Shown here one piece after another: positions 1 to 7,990 of a stretch of 64,000 bases of DNA. The translations under genes and the position numbers were made by a program. The stretch lies in the NCBI RefSeq assembly GCF_900110435.1, contig NZ_FODT01000011.1:1-64000 (forward strand), written 5' to 3'. The first letter of the stretch is position 1, and the number at the start of each line of letters is the position of its first letter. Below the pieces are notes generated by a model, which had not been told where the DNA came from, searched no databases, and saw only the letters and a program-made list of their open reading frames with translations. The DNA is from Rhodopseudomonas pseudopalustris (GTDB lineage: Bacteria > Pseudomonadota > Alphaproteobacteria > Rhizobiales > Xanthobacteraceae).

Positions 1-93
1 ACCAAACGCTCCTTCACACCCAAGGCTGCCTCCTCAAAAGCAGCCTTGAATCTGATTTGCTCCTAAAAGGGAATCCTTAGAGTCCACACCACC
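1..93. other. Left-edge non-coding sequence with a hairpin; possible insertion-sequence end
   Basis: This stretch carries a 9-bp inverted repeat (CAAGGCTGC at about 21-29, GCAGCCTTG at about 40-48) and no convincing reading frame. The sharp change into the dispersed repeat that follows, and the look of the sequence near 71-90, suggest the outer end of a mobile element lying mostly to the left of the window. I cannot name a family, and it may be ordinary intergenic DNA. Confidence 0.2.
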
Positions 94-262
94 TAGAGCT
101 TTTCGGGTTCTGATAGAATCAGAACCCGAGCTCTAACTTTTTGTTCTGACGCGTTTTCTTCACGCGAACCGGTGCCCACTTCGCTCGAAAACGCTATAAC
201 TTGATGTTCTGACGCGTTTTCTTGACGGTACCGGTATCCACTTCGCTTGAGAACGCTCGAGC
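94..262 (+). repeat. Dispersed two-hairpin palindromic repeat, copy 1 (with a duplicated second hairpin)
   Basis: The unit has two parts. The first is a long inverted repeat (CGGGTTCTGAT ... ATCAGAACCCG, framed by GAGCT/AGCTC). The second is a hairpin bounded by GCGTTTTC and GAAAACGC. In this copy the second part occurs twice in tandem (about 150-195 and 206-258). Further copies lie at 2117-2215 (reversed), 28376-28479, 42473-42576 and, as a half unit, 54642-54690. The copies sit between genes and look like a non-autonomous repeat family of this genome. Confidence 0.85.
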
Positions 263-367
263 GGGCGTCGATTCGCCGGGTGTATCGAGGCAGCCGGCAC
301 GTCGCCACCCTTCGAGGCGTGCAAGGGCGCGCACCACAGGATGACGCCCATCATGGGCGCTATTCGC

Positions 368-1012
368 TCACCCCCGCGGCGCGGCGGGGCGGAACTCCTT
401 GGTCTGCGGATCGAGGACGAACAGCTCGCCCGCGGCGACGCCGAAATAAGCGCCGTGCAGCTGCAGCCTGCCGCGTTCCACCAGGATCTTGATGCAGGGG
501 AAGGTCATCAGGTTTTCGATGCTGCGGAATACCGCGGCCTTTTCGATCCGGGTGCGGAAGTCCTGGACGCTTTCGTGGTCGCGCTGCTCGACCACCTCGC
601 CGGGCTTGATGAACATCGACATCCAGCGGCCGATGAAGTCGCTGTCGGTCAGCGGCGGGGTCTTGTCGGTGAAGGCCTTGATGCCGCCGCACTGGGCGTG
701 GCCGAGCACCACGATGTGCTTGACCTTCAGCACCTGTACGGCGAATTCCAGCGCCGCCGAGACGCCGTGGGCACCGCCGTCCGGCTCGTAGACTGGCACC
801 AGATTGGCGACGTTGCGAACCACGAACAACTCGCCGGGGCCGGCGTCGAAGATCACTTCCGGCGAAACCCGGCTGTCGCAGCAGCCGATCAGCATCACCT
901 CCGGCGATTGACCGCGCTCCGAGAGATCGCGGTAACGGGACTGTTCGGTCGGCAGCCGCTGCGTCCGGAACGCCTGGTAGCCCTCGATCAATGTTTTCGG
1001 AAACGATGTCAT
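368..1012 (-). CDS. Beta-class carbonic anhydrase
   Basis: This 214-residue cytoplasmic zinc enzyme interconverts CO2 and bicarbonate. The beta-class zinc-site pattern is visible: Cys44-x-Asp46-x-Arg48 in GCCDSRV, then His105 and Cys108 in LGHAQCGG. The length fits the bacterial family. I start at the Met of MTSFPKTL; an open extension to 1147 exists, but its sequence is low-quality and Arg-rich. Upstream on the other strand is the CitE-like gene, so the roughly 200-bp gap should hold divergent promoters. The exact in vivo role (bicarbonate supply to carboxylases, or pH control) cannot be read from the sequence. Confidence 0.93.
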   Translation of the reverse strand: MTSFPKTLIEGYQAFRTQRLPTEQSRYRDLSERGQSPEVMLIGCCDSRVSPEVIFDAGPGELFVVRNVANLVPVYEPDGGAHGVSAALEFAVQVLKVKHIVVLGHAQCGGIKAFTDKTPPLTDSDFIGRWMSMFIKPGEVVEQRDHESVQDFRTRIEKAAVFRSIENLMTFPCIKILVERGRLQLHGAYFGVAAGELFVLDPQTKEFRPAAPRG

Positions 1013-1212
1013 CGGCGCTGAGCCTCCAAAGTGGGCGGGTGCAAAGTGAGCTTGTGCCGACGCGTCTTCGCGAGCGGAACGGTCTGCGATCAGGAGACGC
1101 GCGCGCCTGATCCCGCCCGCATAATCACAGGACGCCGCCGCGAACAAGTCTTCCGGCCTGCCGGCCGAAATGATATCGCCATCGTTTTCCGGGTACCGAA
1201 GGGGACAAGCCG

Positions 1213-2091
1213 ATGATCCGACCGCGCCGCAGCCTGTTGTTCATGCCGGGGTCGAACGCGCGGGCGCTGGAGAAGGCCCGGCTGCTGCCCGTCGACGGGC
1301 TGATTCTCGACCTCGAGGACTCGGTGGCGCCGGAGGCCAAGGCGCAGGCGCGCGATCAGATCGGGCAGGCCGTCGCGGCCAAGGGTTACGGCCGCCGCGA
1401 GGTGCTGGTGCGGATCAACGCGCTGGATTCGCCGTGGTGGCTCGACGACATCGCGATGGCCGCCAAGGTCAAGCCGGACGGCATTCTGGTGCCCAAGGTG
1501 TCGAGCGTGCAGGACCTCTCGGCGATCGCCGATCGGCTCAGCGATCTCAACGCCGACATGTCGATCCGGGTCTGGATCATGATCGAGACATCGCGCGGCG
1601 TGCTTCACGCCGAGGAGCTGGCGGCGCAGGTCCACGATTCCGAGACGCGGTTGGCCGGCTTCGTGTTCGGTCCGAACGACATTTCGCGCGAAACAGGCAT
1701 CCGAATGCTGCCCGGCCGCACCGCGATGATCCCGATGATCACGCACTGCATCCTCGCCGCGCGCGTGCACGGCCTGACCGTGCTCGACGGCCCCTACAGC
1801 GACATCGCCAGTGTCGACGGCTTCGCCCTGGAATGCGCCCAGGCGCGTGATCTCGGCTTCGACGGCAAGACGCTGATTCATCCCGGGCAGATCGAAGCCT
1901 GCAACGCAGCCTTCACCCCGCCGCCCGAGGACGTGGCTCAGGCGCGCAAGATCATCGCCGCGTTCGAGCGCCCGGAAAACGCCGGTCGCGGCGCGATCCA
2001 GCTCGACGGCCGGATGGTCGAGCGGCTGCACGCCGAGATCGCGAAGAAGACCATCGCGATCGCCGATGCGGTCGAAACGATGGGGCGTTGA
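1213..2091 (+). CDS. CoA ester lyase, CitE/HpcH-HpaI family
   Basis: The product (292 residues) is a TIM-barrel lyase of the citrate lyase beta-subunit-like family, acting on CoA thioesters such as malyl- or citramalyl-CoA. Hallmarks are the N-terminal RSLLFMPGSNARALEKA, the acidic LILDLEDSVAP segment, the metal-site region FVFGPNDISRETG, and GKTLIHPGQI near the C-terminus. No citrate lyase alpha or gamma subunit lies nearby, so it is probably a free-standing CitE-like enzyme and not part of a citrate lyase complex. Substrate specificity is unknown. Confidence 0.88.
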   Translation: MIRPRRSLLFMPGSNARALEKARLLPVDGLILDLEDSVAPEAKAQARDQIGQAVAAKGYGRREVLVRINALDSPWWLDDIAMAAKVKPDGILVPKVSSVQDLSAIADRLSDLNADMSIRVWIMIETSRGVLHAEELAAQVHDSETRLAGFVFGPNDISRETGIRMLPGRTAMIPMITHCILAARVHGLTVLDGPYSDIASVDGFALECAQARDLGFDGKTLIHPGQIEACNAAFTPPPEDVAQARKIIAAFERPENAGRGAIQLDGRMVERLHAEIAKKTIAIADAVETMGR

Positions 2092-2116
2092 TCGCGTCGT
2101 CCCGGCAGCTTTTCCA

Positions 2117-2215
2117 GCGTTTTCGAGCGAAGCGGATACCGGTTCGCGTCAAGACAACGCGTTATAACAAAAAGTTAGAGCTTCGGTTCTGATTCAATCA
2201 GAACCGAAGCTCTAA
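2117..2215 (-). repeat. Dispersed two-hairpin palindromic repeat, copy 2 (inverted)
   Basis: This is the same element as at 94-262 in the opposite orientation. It begins with the GCGTTTTC/GAAAACGC-type hairpin and ends with the long inverted repeat CTTCGGTTCTGATT ... AATCAGAACCGAAG at about 2181-2211. It lies between the CitE-like gene and the convergent chemoreceptor gene, where it may double as a structured 3' end. Confidence 0.85.
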
Positions 2216-2262
2216 CCGGGACGCCGCTTCGCTCGACGACGCGCTGACGAACCTGGCTGCGG

Positions 2263-3957
2263 TCAGGCGGCCCGCACCGAGGAGAGGAAGTTACCGACCT
2301 CGACCCGGAGGCGGTTGCTCTCTTTGGACAGCGATTGCGCCGACGACAGCACCTGCGCGGAGGCCGCGCCGGTTTCCTGCGCGCCGCCTTTGACGTTGGC
2401 GATATCCGAGCTGACCAGTGACGTGCCGTGGGCCGCCTGCTGGATGTTGGCGGAGATTTCCTTCGTTGCCGCGCCTTGCTCTTCCACCGCCGAGGCGATC
2501 GTGGAGGAAATCTCGGACATCTGGCCGATGATGTTGCCGATCTGCTTGATCGCCACCACCGATTCCTCGGTCGCCGCCTGGATGCCGGCGACCTGCTGGC
2601 CGATCTCGCCCGTGGCCTTCGCGGTCTGTTCGGCCAGCGCCTTCACTTCCGAAGCCACGACCGCAAACCCGCGGCCGGCCTCGCCGGCGCGTGCCGCCTC
2701 GATCGTCGCATTCAGCGCCAGCAGATTGGTCTGGCCGGCGATGGTGTTGATCAGTTCGACGACGTCGCCGATACGCGCTGCCGCACTCGACAGCTCGCCG
2801 ACCCGGCTGTTGGTCTTCTGAGCCTGATCCACCGCCTCGTTGGCGACGCGGGCGGAGCTTTGCACCTGACGGCTGATCTCGGCGACCGAAGCGGTCAGTT
2901 CCTCGCTGGCGGAGGCGACCGATTGCACGCCTGAGGAGGCTTCCGCGGACGCCGCCGCGACGCCGGTCGCCAGATCGATCGAACGCTCCGCGGTCGACGA
3001 CAGCGAGCGCGCGGACGCCTCGAGTTCGGTCGCGGCCGACGACACGACCTCGATGATCTCACCGACCGCCCCTTCGAAACTGTCGGCGAGACGGGCCATG
3101 TCCGCCTTGCGCTGCTCGGCGGCGAGCCGGTCGAGCCTGTTCTTGGCCTCGGCCTCGTCGCGCGCTTTCTGCTCGGCATTCGCTTTGATCGCCGAAACCG
3201 CCCGCGCCATGCCGCCGATCTCGTCGCCGCGGCCGGCTCCCGGGATCGCGACGTCGAGATTGCCGCCGGCCATCTCCTCGAGCGCGGATGTCAGGCGAAC
3301 GACCGGACGCACCAGGCCGATTGCGATTCCCAGAACACCCAGAACGATCAGCGTCACCACCAGGCCGGAAACCACCCAGGTCACCATCGAATAGGAGTCG
3401 ACCTGCGTTGCGGCGACTTTTTCGAGCTCGGAATTCTCGTTGTTGGCCTTCTTGACGATGTCGTCGATGATGCTGCGATGAGCCTGATAGATCGTTTCGA
3501 GCTCTGCATACGCCGCTTCGGCGCGGGCCTTGTCGCCCTTGCTCAAAGCGGGGATCATGTCCTGCTCGGCGACCTTCCAGAACTTCTGGACCTCGGCGTC
3601 GGAATCGACCGTCAGTCTCTTCTTGACCGACGGATCGAGTTCGGATTTCGACGACCAATAGTCCTTGCGTTCCGAATAGCTCTTGTGAAGCTGCGCCAGT
3701 CTCGCCTGGTGGGCGGCCAGTTCCGACGGTTTGCGCAGCGCCAGCGTCGCTTCCAGATAGGCTTCGATGACGTAAGCCGGAGGCGGCAGAATATCGGCGA
3801 CGAGATCGTTGGCGAGCTGGATCTGCGAATACAGCGGGCCGCCGACGCGCAATTGCTTGAGTGCGAACGTGCTGGTGGCCAGCATCGCGGCAAGGCCGAT
3901 CGCGGTGATTACGCCGAAAAGCACGATCATCGCCGAAATTGTGATCCGGATTTTCAT
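2263..3957 (-). CDS. Methyl-accepting chemotaxis protein
   Basis: This is a 564-residue inner-membrane chemoreceptor. TM1 spans about residues 5-33 and is followed by a periplasmic helical sensor domain of roughly 155 residues. TM2 is near residues 190-215, followed by a HAMP domain (LVRPVVRLTSALEEMAGGNL). The C-terminal signalling hairpin contains the conserved tip INTIAGQTNLLALNATIEAA. I start at MKIRITISAMIV because the earlier in-frame Met codons give an unlikely hydrophilic leader. No che genes are nearby, so it is an orphan receptor gene. The ligand is unknown. Confidence 0.93.
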   Translation of the reverse strand: MKIRITISAMIVLFGVITAIGLAAMLATSTFALKQLRVGGPLYSQIQLANDLVADILPPPAYVIEAYLEATLALRKPSELAAHQARLAQLHKSYSERKDYWSSKSELDPSVKKRLTVDSDAEVQKFWKVAEQDMIPALSKGDKARAEAAYAELETIYQAHRSIIDDIVKKANNENSELEKVAATQVDSYSMVTWVVSGLVVTLIVLGVLGIAIGLVRPVVRLTSALEEMAGGNLDVAIPGAGRGDEIGGMARAVSAIKANAEQKARDEAEAKNRLDRLAAEQRKADMARLADSFEGAVGEIIEVVSSAATELEASARSLSSTAERSIDLATGVAAASAEASSGVQSVASASEELTASVAEISRQVQSSARVANEAVDQAQKTNSRVGELSSAAARIGDVVELINTIAGQTNLLALNATIEAARAGEAGRGFAVVASEVKALAEQTAKATGEIGQQVAGIQAATEESVVAIKQIGNIIGQMSEISSTIASAVEEQGAATKEISANIQQAAHGTSLVSSDIANVKGGAQETGAASAQVLSSAQSLSKESNRLRVEVGNFLSSVRAA

Positions 3958-4275
3958 CGAGGACGGTTCCAGTGCGCTGTGAGAAGACGCGCACATAGTA
4001 GCCGGATCAAATTTATCAGGAGTTACCCGGTTGCCGCGGGTAACCACGTAGCAATACGTGGTAAGAGGTCGATCGTCATAGTTATTAGGCGCAATTTCAC
4101 AACTAATCGTTGTGCGGAGTAACTGGGTCTCGTTATGATGCGCGTCATGCTATGTGGCGTGCGCTCCGGTCGACTTGCAGCTGCGGCGCGCCCAAATCTC
4201 GCGCGGCGATCGCCCCGACCGGTTTCCGCCTTTTGAAAGCGACGATCGAGCCGCGCAGCGGCCCGATCGAAATCA
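3958..4275. promoter_or_regulatory. Intergenic region with three successive perfect palindromes
   Basis: This 318-bp gap lies upstream of the chemoreceptor (minus strand) and downstream of leuD. It holds three inverted repeats: GTTACCCG/CGGGTAAC (4022-4044), CCACGTA/TACGTGG (4044-4061) and CACAAC/GTTGTG (4098-4114). They are 65-157 bp upstream of the chemoreceptor start, a position suited to operators or to leader-RNA hairpins. No reading frame here is convincing. Confidence 0.5.
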
Positions 4276-4881
4276 TCAGGCCCAGGCGCGCTCGGTCTTC
4301 GCCTTGTCCTCGTAGCTGTCGATCGAGGCCTTCTTCTCGAGCGTCAGGCCGATGTCGTCGAGGCCGTTGATCAGGCAGTGCTTGCGGAACGGATCGATCT
4401 CGAACTTCACGGTGCCGCCGTCCGGACCGCGGATTTCCTGCGCCGGCAGGTCGATGGTGACGGTGGCGTTGGAGCCGCGCTCGGCGTCGTCGAACAGTTT
4501 GTCGAGGTCGGCCTGCGAGACGCGGATCGGCAGCACGCCGTTCTTGAAGCAGTTGTTGTAGAAGATGTCGCCGAACGAGGTCGAGATCACGCAGCGGATG
4601 CCGAAATCGAGCAATGCCCAGGGTGCGTGCTCGCGGCTCGAACCGCAGCCGAAATTGTCGCCGGCGACCAGAATCTTGGCGTTGCGATAGGCCGGCTTGT
4701 TGAGGATGAAGTCCGGATTCTCGCTGCCGTCGTCGTTGTAGCGCTGCTCCGAGAACAGGCCCTTGCCCAGTCCGGTGCGCTTGATTGTCTTCAGGTACTG
4801 TTTCGGGATGATCATGTCGGTGTCGACATTGATGATCTTCAGCGGCGCGGCAACGCCTTCCAGCGTGGTGAACTTGTCCAT
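4276..4881 (-). CDS. leuD: 3-isopropylmalate dehydratase small subunit
   Basis: LeuD (201 residues) forms isopropylmalate isomerase with LeuC, converting 2- to 3-isopropylmalate in leucine synthesis. The family signature is plain: [19 protein letters not shown] near the N-terminus and [21 protein letters not shown] in the swivel domain. Full length is typical. LeuC is encoded on the same strand but about 3 kb away (7991-9403), with a peptidase gene and several plus-strand genes between, so the two subunits are not in one operon here. Confidence 0.96.
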
Positions 4882-4971
4882 CGTCAGGTCTCCCGGGGTC
4901 TGGCCAAGGTCATAACGCCCCCGAACAGGGGGTCAAGCGCCGAAACCGCGGACGGTGATGCGCCGGCCGGC

Positions 4972-5373
4972 TCAATCGGCAACTTGCGACTCGATCTCTT
5001 CCATATCGTCGTCGGACAGGCCGAAATGGTGGCCGATCTCATGAATCAGGACGTGGCTGACGATGTGGCCGAGCGTCTCGTCGTGATCGGCCCAATAGTC
5101 GAGGATCGGCCGGCGATACAGCCAGATCATGTTCGGCAGCGGAGCGATGTCCTGGTTCGACCGCTGCGGCAGGCCGATGCCCTGGAACAGGCCGAGCAGG
5201 TCGAACTCGGTCTCGGCCTGCAGCTCGTCGAGCACTTCGTCGGTGGGAAAATCGTCGACGCGGATGATCACGCCCTCGCACAGGGCGCGAAAATCGTCCG
5301 GCAGCTTGCCGAACATCTCGTGCGCCATCTCCTCGAATTCGGCGAGCGAGGGCGCCTTGGCGGTTGTCCACAT
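4972..5373 (-). CDS. Small zincin-like metallopeptidase-fold protein
   Basis: This is a 133-residue protein of the minimal zincin family seen in many alphaproteobacteria (often annotated as a metallopeptidase-family or possible zinc metallopeptidase protein). A clear zinc-binding motif lies near the C-terminus: His111-Glu112-x-x-His115 in LIHEIGHHFGLSDDDM, with acidic residues just after. There is no signal peptide, so it is probably cytoplasmic. It ends about 90 bp upstream of leuD on the same strand. I start at MWTTAKAPSL; the upstream open frame is Arg/Pro-rich and does not look like protein. Substrate unknown. Confidence 0.82.
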   Translation of the reverse strand: MWTTAKAPSLAEFEEMAHEMFGKLPDDFRALCEGVIIRVDDFPTDEVLDELQAETEFDLLGLFQGIGLPQRSNQDIAPLPNMIWLYRRPILDYWADHDETLGHIVSHVLIHEIGHHFGLSDDDMEEIESQVAD

Positions 5374-5488
5374 CGGAGCGTTGTAGGGGATGACGAGGGG
5401 TTCGGCAAAGGCGGCATGTTGCTGCGGTTGACGGCGGCGTTCTGATCGGGGACGGTGCCGCCGAGGATTTGGGGACGGGACGGTTGCG

Positions 5489-5827
5489 ATGATCCGACGG
5501 ATGACACTGGCGGCGACAGGGCTGGGGCTCGCCGCTTCGCTGCTGCTGCAGGCTGCGGAACCGGCACGGGCGCAGACCCCCAAACCGGCGCGGCCGTCCG
5601 TCTCGTCGGCGCCCGCCGATCTCTCATCGACCGATCTCTCGTCGCAGCAGCGCCGCCCGCCACGGCGATTGCGGATCTATCCGCGCAACGCGCCGGACGG
5701 CGTCTATCCGCGCTTCAACCCGGGGCCGAACGCGGTCCGCGAATGCACCGCGACCTATGTCCAGGAGTATCGCCCGAGCGGAACCGTGATCACGCCGCGG
5801 ATGAGTTGCTTCTGGCGCCGCGGCTGA
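5489..5827 (+). CDS. Small secreted hypothetical protein
   Basis: The 112-residue product starts with a clear signal peptide (MIRRMTLAATGLGLAASLLL ... ARAQ, about 29 residues). A Pro/Ser-rich segment follows, then a mature region with two cysteines (RECTATYVQEYRPSGTVITP and MSCFWRRG) that could form a disulfide in the periplasm. I recognise no named domain. It is divergent from the metallopeptidase gene. The Cys-Thr-Ala spacing and aromatic C-terminus suggest a real, conserved small envelope protein. Confidence 0.6.
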   Translation: MIRRMTLAATGLGLAASLLLQAAEPARAQTPKPARPSVSSAPADLSSTDLSSQQRRPPRRLRIYPRNAPDGVYPRFNPGPNAVRECTATYVQEYRPSGTVITPRMSCFWRRG

Positions 5828-6327
5828 GCGCACTCAGCGCTGCCGCGCGCCGACCAGGCCGGCGCCGATCGCCCGCCGCCATCGACCCATAGACCACAAG
5901 CCATCGCCGTCTGAACCGTCGTGCTGGCCTCGCCCGGCACGTGCCCGGCCACGGCGACGCCGATGCGGCGCTCGCCGGCAGCGCCATGATGCCGCAGATC
6001 GCGACCCCGGCCAGTCGTCGCCAGCGTGAGCGAGCCACCCTCGTCGTCTCCTCGCTTGCTGTCGTCACTTGCTGAGTTATCGAATGAATGCCGTCGCAAG
6101 ACGCGCAGTTGGTCGATTTATTTCTCTTTGCATTCGGCAAATATCACCGATGCGGGAACCACTGCGGCGCGATGCGCATTGGGTCGCACGCGGGGACGCA
6201 TTCACTTCGCATTCACGTCGCGCGCTCCAGCATGATCACAAGCAGCGCCAGTCGCTCTGCGGTCCGGCAACACGCCGGAGCGCATCATTCTGGTCGCAGC
6301 GAATCTCCAACCTAAGGAAACTCGTCC
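5828..6327. other. 500-bp gap without a supported gene
   Basis: The plus strand here is open only in short, poor frames. On the minus strand, 5790-6140 encodes a segment resembling a signal sequence (VAICGIMALPASAASA) followed by Arg-rich sequence, with a better-looking continuation in another frame; this could be a decayed small secreted protein. The last 100 bp before 6328 (relatively AT-rich around 6110-6150) probably contain the promoter of the His-rich gene. Confidence 0.35.
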
Positions 6328-6618
6328 ATGAACATTCTGAAACTCACCGGTCTCGCCGCTGTCGCGGGATTGCTGCTGATCGCCGCGCCGGGCGATCGCG
6401 CGCAGGCCGCGCCGATGGCGGCCGCCGGGCTCGCCACGAGTGTCCAGCGGGACGTGATCTCGGACGTCAGCGAAGTGCAGTATCGCCACCATCATCACGG
6501 CTACCGGCATCATCGCCACGTCCGGCCTCATCATTACCGCGGGCATCATTACGGGCACCGCTCCCACCGGCACTACGGAGCGCCCCGTCACCACCACCAC
6601 CATCGCCACTGGCGCTGA
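6328..6618 (+). CDS. Secreted histidine-rich small protein
   Basis: This protein (96 residues) has a signal peptide (MNILKLTGLAAVAGLLLIAA ... AQA, about 28 residues). Its mature C-terminal half is extremely rich in His, with Arg and Tyr (runs such as YRHHHHGYRHHRHVRPHHYR). Such composition can bind Zn, Cu or Ni, which is inference. AAGGAAA precedes the ATG by about 10 bp. A strong terminator follows at 6638-6665, so it is probably monocistronic. It is the first of three small secreted His/Tyr-rich genes in a row. Confidence 0.72.
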   Translation: MNILKLTGLAAVAGLLLIAAPGDRAQAAPMAAAGLATSVQRDVISDVSEVQYRHHHHGYRHHRHVRPHHYRGHHYGHRSHRHYGAPRHHHHHRHWR

Positions 6619-6637
6619 TCGCAGCGATGTTCAGCAA

Positions 6638-6665
6638 ACAGGCCCGGTTTCCGGGCCTGTTTTTA
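6638..6665 (+). terminator. Rho-independent terminator after the His-rich gene
   Basis: A perfect 10-bp stem (ACAGGCCCGG / CCGGGCCTGT) with a 3-nt loop is followed directly by TTTTATT. It ends transcription from the gene at 6328. Confidence 0.85.
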
Positions 6666-6752
6666 TTCCGGCTGTTGTTGTTGGGGCTGTTGCGTCACCG
6701 CGCGCAGCGCTAACATCGTCTGCGTCAGATGCGCGCCGGGAAGGACGATGCG

Positions 6753-7073
6753 ATGCGAACATGGATCGGAGCAGCGATCATTGCAGCCGCGCTCGGCGTG
6801 ATGTCGCCGGTCGCAGCGCAGGTCCCCATGCCGGCGGCAGCAAGCGCGACCCGCGCCGGCGAGTCGATGCCGACCGAGTTCAGCTCGCGCCATCGCGCCC
6901 GCCATGCGCATCGTGAGTTGCGGCGATCCGCGCACCGTCATCATGCAAGGGGTCCGCGTCCCGGCTACTACGCGCCGCGCTATTATGCGCGGCCACATGA
7001 TTATCGTCCGTACGGCATGGCGCCATTCTTCCCGTTCGGCTTCGGCGGTTACGGCTTCCAGCCCTCCTGGTAA
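6753..7073 (+). CDS. Secreted Arg/His/Tyr-rich small protein
   Basis: The product (106 residues) has a signal peptide (MRTWIGAAIIAAALGVMSPV ... AQ). A basic His/Arg region (SRHRARHAHRELRRSAHRHH) follows, then a Tyr/Pro/Gly-rich tail (RPGYYAPRYYARPHDYRPYG) ending in PFGFGGYGFQPSW. I choose the ATG at 6753 over 6729 because GGGAAGGA lies 7-8 bp upstream and the signal peptide begins at once. The composition suggests a surface or periplasmic structural or metal-binding protein. Function unknown. Confidence 0.65.
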   Translation: MRTWIGAAIIAAALGVMSPVAAQVPMPAAASATRAGESMPTEFSSRHRARHAHRELRRSAHRHHARGPRPGYYAPRYYARPHDYRPYGMAPFFPFGFGGYGFQPSW

Positions 7074-7214
7074 GCGCTCGCCCGGCTGCGATGCGCGGCT
7101 GCGGTGCGCTCGCTCATTCATGGCGCGTTCACCTCGCGGCCCCTAGCTTTGATGTGGGAGCGACAGGGAGTCCAACTCGTCAACGCGCCGCGTGACGGCG
7201 CCGGGGAGCCGCCG

Positions 7215-7892
7215 ATGGCCGCATACGCGATGGCAATCACACCACGTCGATCTCATCCTCCCGCTCTGGCAAGCCGGGTCGGCTTGTTCGCCGTCGCGGC
7301 GGTCGCGGCACTGGCGATGTCGATCGCGACTGCGCCGCGTGCGCAGGCGCTGTCGCCGGCGAGCGCGGGCGCAGCGACTGCCAACAAGGCGGCTGCCAAC
7401 GACACGGCGACCGAGCGCCTGATCCAGGTGCGCGCTGGCCACATCGGCGGCGGCGGTGGCGGTTTCCGCGGCGGCGGGTTTCATCATGGCGGAGGATTTC
7501 GCGGCGGCGGTTTCCGCCCTGCGTTTCACGGTGGCGGATATCATGGCGTCGGCCATATCGGTCGCGGGCCGATGTTCCAACATCGTCAATTCTACGGCGG
7601 CCCGCGCTTCGTCGGCCACCGTCACTTCGGCCACCGTCACTTCGGCCATCGACACTTCGGCCATCGATACCCCGGCTTCCGGCCGTACTACGGCGGCGCG
7701 CGCTACTACGGCTATTACAGGCCGCGCTACTATGCGCCGGTCTATTACGGGCCACGTCGGGTCTGCCGCGTGATCTACACCTATTACGGGCCGCGCCGCG
7801 TCTGCCAGTTCCGGCCGTGGCGGCATCATCTGCACCGCCATCATTGGCGGCACCATCATCGCCATCACCGCGCCTGGCGGGTGTACTGGTAA
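7215..7892 (+). CDS. Secreted Gly/His/Tyr-rich protein with tandem repeats
   Basis: This is a 225-residue exported protein. A long basic N-region and hydrophobic core (VGLFAVAAVAALAMSIATAP) precede the AQA cleavage site. The mature part begins with Gly/His-rich repeats (GGGFRGGGFHHGGGFRGG) and continues with four 5-residue units (V/F-G-H-R-H/Y), a Tyr-rich stretch (YYGGARYYGYYRPRYY), two YYGPRRVC units and a His-rich C-terminus. The start at 7215 is supported by GGGGAG six bases upstream. The two repeated Arg-Val-Cys sites could pair as disulfides. The terminator is at 7917-7947. Function unknown. Confidence 0.7.
   Translation: MAAYAMAITPRRSHPPALASRVGLFAVAAVAALAMSIATAPRAQALSPASAGAATANKAAANDTATERLIQVRAGHIGGGGGGFRGGGFHHGGGFRGGGFRPAFHGGGYHGVGHIGRGPMFQHRQFYGGPRFVGHRHFGHRHFGHRHFGHRYPGFRPYYGGARYYGYYRPRYYAPVYYGPRRVCRVIYTYYGPRRVCQFRPWRHHLHRHHWRHHHRHHRAWRVYW
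7611..7670 (+). repeat. 15-bp tandem repeat, four copies
   Basis: Four consecutive units close to TTCGGCCACCGTCAC encode V/F-G-H-R-H (the last with Tyr at the end) inside the Gly/His/Tyr-rich secreted protein. The units differ at one or more positions each, so the array is not brand new. Confidence 0.9.
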
Positions 7893-7916
7893 CTCATCGT
7901 GATCGTTGAAAAGCAA

Positions 7917-7947
7917 ACAGGCGCCCATCGGGCGCCTGTCGTGTTTT
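7917..7947 (+). terminator. Rho-independent terminator, possibly bidirectional
   Basis: A perfect 10-bp stem (ACAGGCGCCC / GGGCGCCTGT) with loop ATC is followed by CGTGTTTT on the plus strand. On the minus strand the same stem is followed by TTGCTTTTC, so it may serve both the plus-strand gene at 7215 and leuC. Confidence 0.75.
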
Positions 7948-7990
7948 GGCTAATTCGTTATCTCGCCGTTCGGCAATGCCGCGAAGGCGC

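Noticed and set aside
5790-6140. Minus-strand frame with a signal-like segment
   Set aside because: The part after the signal-like region is Arg-rich and switches to a better frame; at most a decayed gene. Not strong enough to annotate as a CDS.
7611-7670. CRISPR-like repeat array
   Set aside because: Units are 15 bp with no spacers and lie in frame in a coding sequence.
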